Assembly (NCBI GenBank): GCA_016872715.1
Contig: VGZD01000037.1
Location: forward strand, 1 to 33,385
Direction: 5' to 3'
Source: Planctomycetota bacterium
Lineage (GTDB): Bacteria; Planctomycetota; UBA1135; GCA-002686595
DNA: 33,385 nt
The notes below the pieces were generated by a model. It did no database searches, was not told where the DNA came from, and saw only the letters and a list, made by a program, of their open reading frames with translations. Numbering within the stretch: position 1 is the stretch's first letter; each line of letters starts with the position of its first letter. The translations under genes and the position numbers were made by a program. Positions 1 through 6,699 of this stretch are shown here, piece after piece.

Positions 1-68
1 TCCTGCGCGCTCTGCGGGCGCGAGTGCGCACGCGCCGCTACGATCCCTATCGCGAGGTTCGCCGATGA
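1..68 (+). CDS. C-terminal end of an unidentified protein (partial)
   Basis: The frame starting at base 3 is open from the window edge and ends LRALRARVRTRRYDPYREVRR followed by TGA at 66-68. The stop overlaps the ATG of the next gene in an ATGA arrangement, which is typical of translationally coupled genes and is the main reason to accept this short fragment as coding. The tail is strongly basic. Too little is present to name the family. Confidence 0.55.
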   Translation, partial: LRALRARVRTRRYDPYREVRR

Positions 69-379
69 TCGTCGTCACCACCGATACCGTGCCGGGCCGC
101 CACATCGTCGCGACGATCGGCTTGGTGCGCGGCAGCGCCGTGCGAGCCGCTCACGCCGGAGACGATGTCACGGCGTACTTCAAGAACTTGGTCGGCGGCG
201 AAGTCGAAGAGTACACGAAGCTGCTCGCCGAGAGTCGCGAGCAGTCGCTCGATCGCATGCTCGCGCAGGCCGCGGCGAGCGGAGCGAACGCGGTCATCGG
301 GCTGCGCTTCGTGACGTGTGAGATCGCCGACGGTTGCGCGGAGATGCTGGCCTACGGAACGGCCGTGAAGCTGGAGTGA
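65..379 (+). CDS. YbjQ/UPF0145 family protein
   Basis: The 104-residue product matches the whole length of the YbjQ (UPF0145) family, small proteins that form pentamers and are often described as heavy-metal-binding-like, with no settled biochemical role. Visible family features are an N-terminal strand with the TTDTVPGRHI pattern, a central segment around VRGSAV, and the ASGANAVIGLRF segment near residue 75. It starts inside the stop codon of the preceding gene (ATGA), so the two are probably co-translated. It converges on the nitroreductase gene, whose stop lies 9 bases downstream. Confidence 0.85.
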   Translation: MIVVTTDTVPGRHIVATIGLVRGSAVRAAHAGDDVTAYFKNLVGGEVEEYTKLLAESREQSLDRMLAQAAASGANAVIGLRFVTCEIADGCAEMLAYGTAVKLE

Positions 380-388
380 GCGCGGCGT

Positions 389-1060
389 TCAACGCACGAC
401 GCGCACTTCGTCGAGCGACTTGCGCGGCAGGTTGGGAACGCGGCAGCCCTCGGCGGGATAGCCGACCGGGATGAGCATGAACGCGCGCTCGTTGGCCGGG
501 CGCTGCAGGAGTCGCTCGAGGAACTGCATCGGGGCGGGCGTGTGCGTCAGGGTCGCGATCCCCGCGTGGTGCAGCGCGGCCAGCAGGAAACCGACCGCGA
601 TGCCGACGGACTCCTGCGTGTAGTAGTGCGCCATGCGCCGGTCGCCTTCGACGCCGTGGGTCTGGCGGAAGACCACGATCAACGCGGGAGCTTCCTCGAC
701 ATACGGCTTCTCCCAGCTCGTGCCGATCGGGCGCAGATCCTCGCGCCACTGAGCGCTGATGCGCTCCGCGTAAAAGCGCCGCTCCTCCTCCTCGACAGCG
801 TGGCGCAGCAGCTGTCGCGTGGCCGGGTCTTTCACGACGACGAAGGACCACGGCTGCTTGTTCGCGCCCGAGGGCGCGCTCGCGGCGGCCGCGATGCACA
901 GGTCGAGCACGCCGTCGGGAAGCGGGTCCGAGGAGAAATGCCGCACGCTGCGGCGCGTGACGAGCTCGGCACAAAACTCCCGCGCGCGCCGCAGGGCCTC
1001 TTCCGGAGCGAGGCGTACATGCAGCAGGGGCACGAAACCGGAGTGAGAATCACTCATCAC
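389..1060 (-). CDS. Nitroreductase-fold flavoprotein, iodotyrosine deiodinase-like
   Basis: This 223-residue protein is an FMN-dependent nitroreductase-superfamily member. The closest group I recognise is iodotyrosine deiodinase (IYD), which reductively removes iodide or bromide from halotyrosines. Shared features run through the protein: RRSVRHFSS near residue 36 and APSGANKQPWSFVVV near 62 (FMN phosphate and ring contacts), HYYTQESVGIAVGFLLAAL near 145, and LIPVGYPAEGCRVPNLPRK near 196. The three IYD residues that close over the substrate zwitterion (Glu157, Tyr161, Lys182 in human) align with Glu93, Tyr97 and Lys118. There is no N-terminal membrane anchor, so it should be cytosolic. Alternative: a general nitroreductase with a different aromatic substrate. 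Confidence 0.8.
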   Translation of the reverse strand: MMSDSHSGFVPLLHVRLAPEEALRRAREFCAELVTRRSVRHFSSDPLPDGVLDLCIAAAASAPSGANKQPWSFVVVKDPATRQLLRHAVEEEERRFYAERISAQWREDLRPIGTSWEKPYVEEAPALIVVFRQTHGVEGDRRMAHYYTQESVGIAVGFLLAALHHAGIATLTHTPAPMQFLERLLQRPANERAFMLIPVGYPAEGCRVPNLPRKSLDEVRVVR

Positions 1061-1190
1061 GGGGCGTCTTTGGCCTGCCTAGGGTACAAGTTGAACCCCA
1101 AGCCGTCCTCCTGCGTTGCAGGAGCTGCCCCGAAGGCGCTACGAAGCCGTCCGAGGAGCGAGCCCCCAGCCAGCGCCCCGACACACGCCG

Positions 1191-2987
1191 ATGAACATGA
1201 CGCGCGCCATCGCCTTCTCCCCGCTCGCCCTCGCCGCGAGCCTCGCCCTGCTTGCATTCGTGAGCGAGCACGCCTCGGCTCAGTCCGCGGGTGCGCCGCC
1301 GGTTGCCGCTGCGGAAGAGGAGCTCAACCTCGCCGATCCGATCCGCGCCGGCGTGCGCTGGCTGCGGACGCGACAGGACCCGGTCACGGGTGCCTACGGC
1401 GACCTCTCCACGACCGCGCTGGTGCTGCGCGCCTACGCCACATGCCCAGATCGCTACCGTGCGGTCGATGGACCGTTCGTGCGGCGCGGCATCGAGTTCC
1501 TGCTCTCCAAGCAGGGTGAGGACGGCCTGTTCGCCGAGAGCGCGACGGCCACGCCGCAGGAGCGCACGGCGCAGACGCGCGTGGTGCTCGTAGCCCTCGT
1601 CGCGCTCGGCGATCCGAGCTCGAAGGCCGCGCTCGGCAAGGCGCTCGCCGCCGTGGGAGGCGAGGCGGCCGCGAGCCGCGACCCGCGCATTCCCGCCGAT
1701 CCCACAGTGAAAGACCTGCGGCGCGTGGCGCAGACCGTGCTCGCCGGACAGACCGCGCCGGGCCGTTGGGAGCGAGTGCCGGAGTTGTCCGTGCTGATGA
1801 CGGCCTCCAATGTGATCACGCTCGCGGAGCTCGACCGACTGCTCAAGCGCGCGAGCCCCGCCGCGGCCGCGCCCGCACCGAATCTCGCGGCCCTGCCGAG
1901 CTTCGCGCCGATCGAGCGCGACAACGCGCTCTCCGCGCTGCGCCGCGGCGCTGAGTTCCTCGCGGCCGCTGGGCCCGACGGTCGCTTCGGCGCCCCCGGT
2001 CGACCCGACAGCGGCCTCTCGTCGATGGTGCTCGCGGCCCTGCAGGGCGTGCCGACGCCGCGCCCCGATGGGCTGCAGCGCTGCATCGACTCCGGCCTCG
2101 CATGGATCGCGTCCCTGCAACAGCCCGACGGCTCGATCCACGACGGCAAGCTCGCCAACTACAACACCTCGGCCGCCATCCTCGCCCTCTCGCGCGCCAA
2201 GGACCCGCGCTTCGCCGAGACGCTCCGCAAGGCACAGGCGTTCCTCGTCGAGCTGCAGCTCGACGGCGGCGAAGGGTACAGCGAGGGCGATCTCTACTAC
2301 GGCGGCATCGGCTACGGATCGACCGAGCGGCCGGATCTCTCGAACCTCCAGATGGCGCTCGAGGCCCTCGCGGCATCGGGCCTCGAGCCGAACGCACCGA
2401 CCTACAAGAAGGCGCTGAGGTTCCTCGAACGCTGCCAAAACCGCTCGGAGTCGAGCGACGTGCGCATCCAAGACGGCGAGTTGCTCGTGCGCGCCGGCAA
2501 TGACGGCGGCTCGGCCTACGCGCCCGGTGACTCGAAGGCGGGCTTCGAGGAGCTCGAGGGGGGCGTCAAGGTGCCGCGCTCCTACGGCTCGATGACCTAC
2601 GCGCTGCTCAAGAGCCTGCGGCACGCCGGGCTCGCCAAGGACGATCCGCGCGTGACCGCGGCCGTGGCGTGGGTGCAGAAGCACTACACGCTCGACGTCA
2701 ATCCGGGCTTCCCGCCGGGCCGCGATCCGACCGCGAGCTACCAGGGGCTCTTCTACTACTTCCACACCATGGCGCAGGCGCTTTCGCTCGTCGAGCTCGA
2801 AGAGCTCGTCGACGAGAGCGGCAAGCCGCACGCGTGGCGCCGCGAGCTGTGCGGCCGGATCGTGTCGATGCAGAGCAAGGTCGACGGCTCGTGGACCAAC
2901 GCCAACAGCCCGCGCTGGATGGAGGGCAATCCCCTGCTCGGCACGGCCTACGCGCTGCTGACCCTCGACGCGGCCCTGCCGCGCTAG
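1191..2987 (+). CDS. Secreted prenyltransferase/squalene-cyclase-fold repeat protein
   Basis: The protein is 598 residues from the ATG at 1191, chosen because it puts a classic signal peptide (MNMTRAIAF, then a hydrophobic core and HASA-QS) at the N-terminus. An upstream in-frame start would add 25 residues with no export signal. The mature part contains repeated alpha-helical units with motifs such as QDPVTGAYGDLSTTALVL, QPDGSIHDGKLANYNTSAA and GYGSTERPDLSNLQMALEAL, typical of the alpha/alpha toroid of prenyltransferases and terpene cyclases. I do not see the DxDD acid motif of squalene-hopene cyclase, so cyclase activity is unlikely. Exported proteins of this kind are common in planctomycetes, with unknown ligands. 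Confidence 0.75.
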   Translation: MNMTRAIAFSPLALAASLALLAFVSEHASAQSAGAPPVAAAEEELNLADPIRAGVRWLRTRQDPVTGAYGDLSTTALVLRAYATCPDRYRAVDGPFVRRGIEFLLSKQGEDGLFAESATATPQERTAQTRVVLVALVALGDPSSKAALGKALAAVGGEAAASRDPRIPADPTVKDLRRVAQTVLAGQTAPGRWERVPELSVLMTASNVITLAELDRLLKRASPAAAAPAPNLAALPSFAPIERDNALSALRRGAEFLAAAGPDGRFGAPGRPDSGLSSMVLAALQGVPTPRPDGLQRCIDSGLAWIASLQQPDGSIHDGKLANYNTSAAILALSRAKDPRFAETLRKAQAFLVELQLDGGEGYSEGDLYYGGIGYGSTERPDLSNLQMALEALAASGLEPNAPTYKKALRFLERCQNRSESSDVRIQDGELLVRAGNDGGSAYAPGDSKAGFEELEGGVKVPRSYGSMTYALLKSLRHAGLAKDDPRVTAAVAWVQKHYTLDVNPGFPPGRDPTASYQGLFYYFHTMAQALSLVELEELVDESGKPHAWRRELCGRIVSMQSKVDGSWTNANSPRWMEGNPLLGTAYALLTLDAALPR

Positions 2988-3007
2988 TGCGCCGCTAGAG
3001 TGCGCCC

Positions 3008-3898
3008 ATGCAGCGCGTCTACCGCACCAGAGGGCTCGACGAGGGCGACTCCAGCCCGCGGCTCGTGCTCGAAGTCGACGGGCGCGCGCTGTGCTTGAGC
3101 GGCTGGCTGGCGGACTGTGCGTCGCTCGCGCCCCGCACCGTGGTCGATCTTGCGGCCCACGGCTTCTTCGAGCGCGCGGCGCTCGAAAACGCGCTGCGGC
3201 GTGGCCGCTGGCGCGAGCTCCCGACGCCGCCCGCCCTGCTCGTGCCCGTCGAGCCCGAGCGCGTGGGCAAGATCCTCGCGCTGGGCAAGAACTTCCGCGA
3301 GCACGCGGCCGAGTTCGGCGAGGCCGTGCCCGAGGAGCCGCTGTTCTTCAACAAGCTGCCCGAGACGCTGCGCGCCCACGGCGAGCGCGTGCGCGTGCCG
3401 CCGTGGTACACCGCGCGCGTCGATCACGAAGCCGAGCTCGCCGTCGTGATCGGCAGGCAGGGCTGGGAGATCGACGAGGCGCGCGCCATGGAGCATGTCG
3501 CCGGTTACAGCGTCGCGAATGACCTGACGGCGCGCACGCTGCAGAAGTCCGATCGCGAGCTCAAGTACCCGTGGTTCCGCGCCAAGAACCTCGACGGTTT
3601 CTGTCCGCTCGGCCCGTGCTTCGTGCCGCGCGACGCGCTCGACATCTCCGACCTCGCCGTCACCGCCTGCGTGCGCCATCGCGACGGCTCGCGCGAGGAG
3701 CGCCAGCGCGCGAGCACGCGCGACCTGATCGTGTCGGTGCCGCAGGCGCTCGCATGGCTCTCCCGCCACCTCACCTTGCGCGTCGGCGACATCGTGCTGA
3801 TGGGCACGCCGGCCGGAGTCGGCCCGCTCGTCGACGGCGACGTCGTCACCTGCGCCGTCGAGGGCATCGGAGAGCTCGCGACCGCGATCGAACGCTAG
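3008..3898 (+). CDS. Fumarylacetoacetate hydrolase family protein
   Basis: The 296-residue protein has the C-terminal FAH fold used for C-C bond hydrolysis or decarboxylation of beta-keto acids (acylpyruvase, YcgM and oxaloacetate decarboxylase types). Residues 88-100 (KILALGKNFREHA) form the substrate-loop signature. Glu141 and Glu143 in DHEAELAVVIG and Asp172 in GYSVANDLTAR are the expected divalent-metal ligands. The C-terminal GTPAGVGPL motif is also present. An extra 80-residue N-terminal part is usual for this subgroup. The gene starts 20 bases after the preceding stop, so it may be co-transcribed with the prenyltransferase-fold gene. Its last 4 bases overlap the convergent NUDIX gene. 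The exact substrate cannot be assigned. Confidence 0.85.
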   Translation: MQRVYRTRGLDEGDSSPRLVLEVDGRALCLSGWLADCASLAPRTVVDLAAHGFFERAALENALRRGRWRELPTPPALLVPVEPERVGKILALGKNFREHAAEFGEAVPEEPLFFNKLPETLRAHGERVRVPPWYTARVDHEAELAVVIGRQGWEIDEARAMEHVAGYSVANDLTARTLQKSDRELKYPWFRAKNLDGFCPLGPCFVPRDALDISDLAVTACVRHRDGSREERQRASTRDLIVSVPQALAWLSRHLTLRVGDIVLMGTPAGVGPLVDGDVVTCAVEGIGELATAIER

Positions 3899-4449
3899 AC
3901 CGCCGCGACCAACGGCTGCAGCACGCGGTAGGTCATCCCCCACACGATGTCCTCGCCGAGGCGATAGCAGGGCATCGTGCGCAGCTCGCCGCGGTGGAAC
4001 ACTTCGGTGATCGAGCTCGCCTGCCCGAGCTCGTCGAGCCGCGCCCAGCGCGCGCTCGCGACCTCCGGTCCGAGGGCCAGCACCGGCCGCGCATCGAGCG
4101 CGAACACGTAGGGCCGCACCGTCATGGGCCGGATCACCGGCTGCAACTCGTCGAGCGCGCCGAGCGCTCGCGCGCGCCGCAGATCGAAGCCGAGCTCCTC
4201 CTCGGTCTCGCGGATCACCGTGTGCAGCAAGTCGCGGTCGAGTTCATCGCGGTGCCCGCCGGGCAATCCCATCTGCCCCGACCATGGATCGCCCGCGCGC
4301 TCCGCACGACGGATGAGCAGCACCTCGAGGCCCACCCCCGCCGGTACGCACACGACCGCCACCGCGGCTTGGCGCAGGGCGGCGTCGGGCATGGGGAGTA
4401 CGGCGCGCGAGGCGAACCACCGCTCGAGCGAGGAGAAGGCCGGGTGCAC
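3895..4449 (-). CDS. NUDIX hydrolase, CoA pyrophosphatase type
   Basis: The product is 184 residues with a GTG start. It carries a NUDIX box from about residue 64: GGHRDELDRDLLHTVIRET followed by EEELGF, matching G-x5-E-x7-RE-x2-EE-x-G. The preceding RAERAGDPWSGQMGLPGG segment is the UPF0035/YeaB (NudL) signature of enzymes that split coenzyme A into phosphopantetheine and 3',5'-ADP. Later starts are possible, but the conserved region begins near residue 27. It lies 232 bases downstream of the SDR gene on the same strand. I see no gene in that spacer. Confidence 0.8.
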   Translation of the reverse strand: MHPAFSSLERWFASRAVLPMPDAALRQAAVAVVCVPAGVGLEVLLIRRAERAGDPWSGQMGLPGGHRDELDRDLLHTVIRETEEELGFDLRRARALGALDELQPVIRPMTVRPYVFALDARPVLALGPEVASARWARLDELGQASSITEVFHRGELRTMPCYRLGEDIVWGMTYRVLQPLVAAV

Positions 4450-4681
4450 GAAGCCCCAGAGAGTAACGCTGCCGCCGTCGAAACGGGTGGCGAGCGCCGT
4501 CCACGCCGCCGCGGCATGTGGTGCAAGCGGCGCCCACCCACCGGCGCGCGGATCGACGCGCGCTGCAAGGCCGATGCGCGGTCTTGCGAGGCGCGGACCA
4601 TCGAGGGCGCCGACGAACGACCTAGAGAGCGGCCGACCAGCCGATCGGACGAGGCGGAGGAGCCCCGCCGCGCCGCGAACG

Positions 4682-5410
4682 CTACAGCAGCCAGCCTCCG
4701 GCGACTTCGAGCACCGTGCCGGTGATGTAGCTCGAAGCAGGCGAGCACAGGAACGCCACGGCTTCCGCGACTTCGCCGGGTTCGCCCTGACGGCCCATGG
4801 GCACGCGTTGCCACAGCGCGGGATCGAGCGTGTCCGCGGAGGCGTGCGCGTGCGGAACGACGCCCGGCGCGACGACGTTCACGCGCACGCCGTGCGGAGC
4901 CTCCTCCAGCGCCCACGAGCGCGCGAGCACGACGAGCGCCGCTTTCGCCGCGCCATAGGCCGCGGCCTCGCGGCGCGCACGCGTCGTCTCGACGCCGGCG
5001 CAGGCGAACAAGACGACGCTGCCGCGCGCCGCGCGCAGGGCCGCGCGCGTGGCGTCGATGCCGTGGAACGCGCTCTCGACGTTGTTCGAGAACAGCCGTC
5101 GGAGCTCGTTCGCCCCCGTCGCGTGCAGCGGCCCGCGCACATACTCGCCGACGGCGTGCACCAAATGATCGAGACGTCCTTCGCTCGCGAGCACGCCTTC
5201 CACGACGCGCCGCCAGTCCTCCGCGCGCTCGAGATCCGCCCCGTGCACGCGCGCGGGAAACTCCTGCTCGAGGGCCGCGAGGTCGGGAGTCTTCGTCCGA
5301 AACGTGACGTGCACGCGGACACCCTCGGACGCCAACCGCCGCGCGGCCGCGAGACCGAGGCCGCGGGCGCTGCCGGTGACGAGCGCGACGCGCTGCGTGG
5401 TCCTCTCCAT
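4682..5410 (-). CDS. SDR-family oxidoreductase (FabG-like), unusual active site
   Basis: This 242-residue Rossmann enzyme has the short-chain dehydrogenase nucleotide motif TGSARGLG at 12-19, NNVESAF with Asn110, the YGAAK catalytic pair Tyr152/Lys156, and the usual C-terminal PxGRxGEPxEVA and [13 protein letters not shown] segments. The catalytic Ser, normally in an SSxAG strand, is not present: the strand reads VVLFACAGV (132-140), leaving Ala136/Cys137/Ala138/Gly139 where Ser should be. The ATG is only 1-10 bases downstream of the 3' end of a group II intron remnant, and no Shine-Dalgarno sequence precedes it. Substrate unknown. It may be a reductase of altered mechanism, or weakly active. 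Confidence 0.8.
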   Translation of the reverse strand: MERTTQRVALVTGSARGLGLAAARRLASEGVRVHVTFRTKTPDLAALEQEFPARVHGADLERAEDWRRVVEGVLASEGRLDHLVHAVGEYVRGPLHATGANELRRLFSNNVESAFHGIDATRAALRAARGSVVLFACAGVETTRARREAAAYGAAKAALVVLARSWALEEAPHGVRVNVVAPGVVPHAHASADTLDPALWQRVPMGRQGEPGEVAEAVAFLCSPASSYITGTVLEVAGGWLL

Positions 5411-5418
5411 CGGTAGGC

Positions 5419-5498
5419 CTCAGGTTACTTCCAAGTGGAGTGGTTTCACCTGAGCCCCCCGTTCAAACCGTGCGTGCGGGTTTCCCGCACACGGCTTG
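5419..5498 (-). ncRNA. Group II intron domains V and VI
   Basis: Minus-strand domain V spans 5498-5464. A lower stem AAGCCGTG pairs with CACGGTTT and contains the catalytic AGC triad with its G-U pair. An upper stem TGCGGG/CCCGCA is followed by the two-base CG bulge on the 3' side. The apical loop is AAA rather than the usual GNRA tetraloop, so it is one base short. Domain VI spans 5454-5419, closed by CTCAGGT/ACCTGAG, with unpaired A residues near the 3' strand (GTAACCTGAG) where the branch point should be. The pairing is seen directly in the sequence. Splicing activity is not implied. Confidence 0.8.
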
Positions 5499-5510
5499 CC
5501 GATGACGTTC

Positions 5511-5777
5511 TCAGGCTGCCTGCGAAGGGCCGGGGTAGCGCATGGTGCCGCGGAGCTGGTGCAGGCCGAAGTCGGCGACGAAACGGGCATGGGGCCAGTC
5601 GCGACTCCAAAGGGGAGCACGACGGTTGCGGCCCGAGCCTTGGTGACAGCGGCGGCGGCGCAGCAGGCGACGCAGGCACCGTGTGACGTACCGGTCGTTG
5701 CCTCGAAACTGGCGCGACGCGTTGCCCGCGCGGAAGTAGGAGCCCCACCCCCGCAGGATCGCTTTCAGCTCGGTCAC
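5511..5777 (-). pseudogene. Group II intron maturase/RT, C-terminal fragment
   Basis: The translated 88 residues contain the maturase end signature: ELKAILRGWGSYFRAGNASR at the start, then DRYVTRCLRRLLRRR, and GLHQLRGTMRYPG before the stop. These correspond to the last roughly 90 residues of group II intron proteins (LxxxLRGWGNYFRTGNA through LRGTVRYP). The frame is closed by a TGA about 40 codons upstream and no RT palm motifs are found, so the protein is broken. The apparent GTG start is incidental. It would be translated toward the domain V/VI structure immediately 3', as in intact introns. Confidence 0.8.
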
Positions 5778-5984
5778 TTTCCCTCCGACGGCGTCGTGGT
5801 CGCCGCCTTCGACGGTACTGCGAGCCCCTCGGACTCCCGCTCCGCACGCCGCCGATTCGCACTCGGCTCACCGGCGACGCTGCGGCCTGACTGGGCCGAC
5901 GAAGACGAGTCTCTCCTGTTCCGTGCAAGGCCTTCGTCGCAGGCCCTCCCCGTTACTCAGGAAGTGTCCTGCATCGCTCCGGTG

Positions 5985-6605
5985 TCATTCGTCGATCGCG
6001 CCGAGCCGCTGCGGCGGCCACACACGGACCTCGACTCGGCCGCGGATGTAGTCCTGCGGTACCAGTCCGAAGTCTCGCGAGTCGCAGGAGCGCGGGCGAT
6101 TGTCGCCGAGCACGAAGAAGTGCGCCGGCTTCACGTGCACGCGCACGCGCGCGAACGGATCGGACTGCACGACGTACGGCTCGTCCATGCGCTCGCCGTT
6201 GACCCACAGATCGCCATCCTCGAGCACGACATCGTCGCCGGGCAGGCCAACGATGCGCTTGATGTAGTCGACCGACGGGTCGAGCGGGTACTTGAGCACG
6301 ACGATGTCGCCGCGGCGCACGTCGCCGAACACGTAGCTCAAGTGATCGATCAGGATGCGATCCCCGTCGTGGATACGAGGGGCCATCGAGCTCCCGCGCA
6401 CGACGGACAGATTGAACACGCACAGGTAGCCGGCGAGCGCGAGCAGCGTCCCTTGCAGCGTCCACATCCACCAGCCCGGGCCACGGCGGCGCTGGCCTGA
6501 CGGCGGCGTGCCGAGCAGGCCAGAGTCGACCTCGCTCGACCGATGGCGAGCGCCAGCGCAGGCTTGGTCGAGCGGTTCCAACAAGGGTGAGCGGTGGTCC
6601 GGCAC
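5985..6605 (-). CDS. lepB: Signal peptidase I
   Basis: This S26-family serine protease removes signal peptides at the outer face of the cytoplasmic membrane. The 206-residue form starts at a GTG at 6605 preceded by GAAGG with 8-base spacing. Longer in-frame starts would run into the divergent gene's promoter area. A transmembrane segment (WTLQGTLLALAGYLCVFNLSVV) is followed by the GSSM motif with nucleophile Ser73, and YIKRIVGLPGD carries the general base Lys116. The GDNRPRSCDSRDFGLV box completes the family pattern. Only one membrane span is seen, as in Gram-positive-type or short forms. The start could alternatively be the ATG just before the membrane segment. Confidence 0.85.
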   Translation of the reverse strand: MPDHRSPLLEPLDQACAGARHRSSEVDSGLLGTPPSGQRRRGPGWWMWTLQGTLLALAGYLCVFNLSVVRGSSMAPRIHDGDRILIDHLSYVFGDVRRGDIVVLKYPLDPSVDYIKRIVGLPGDDVVLEDGDLWVNGERMDEPYVVQSDPFARVRVHVKPAHFFVLGDNRPRSCDSRDFGLVPQDYIRGRVEVRVWPPQRLGAIDE

Positions 6606-6699
6606 AAAACGCACCTTCGGCGGCCCGCGAGCGCCCCCTGAAAAGAAAGTCACCCGAGCGTGGACTCGCGGCCCTGCGCACTGCGCTAGCTTCTGCACC

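Larger units (their letters stand above)
5411..5950 (-). mobile_element. Degenerate group II intron remnant
   Basis: On the minus strand this stretch keeps the 3' part of a bacterial group II intron: the C-terminal end of an intron-encoded reverse transcriptase/maturase (5511-5777), domain V (5464-5498) and domain VI (5419-5454), with the likely 3' splice site near 5411-5415. Further upstream another frame (about 5774-5920) reads GEPSANRRRAERESEGLAVP, resembling leader segments I recall before group II intron RT domains. The catalytic RT core (YADD region) is absent. An internal deletion could have joined leader to tail, but this is inference. The right boundary is uncertain. Apart from this relic I see no gene between 5411 and 5984. 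Confidence 0.75.

Noticed and set aside
1050..2831. Long minus-strand open frame opposite the prenyltransferase-fold gene
   Set aside because: The plus strand has a signal peptide and recognisable repeats. The minus reading has no motifs.
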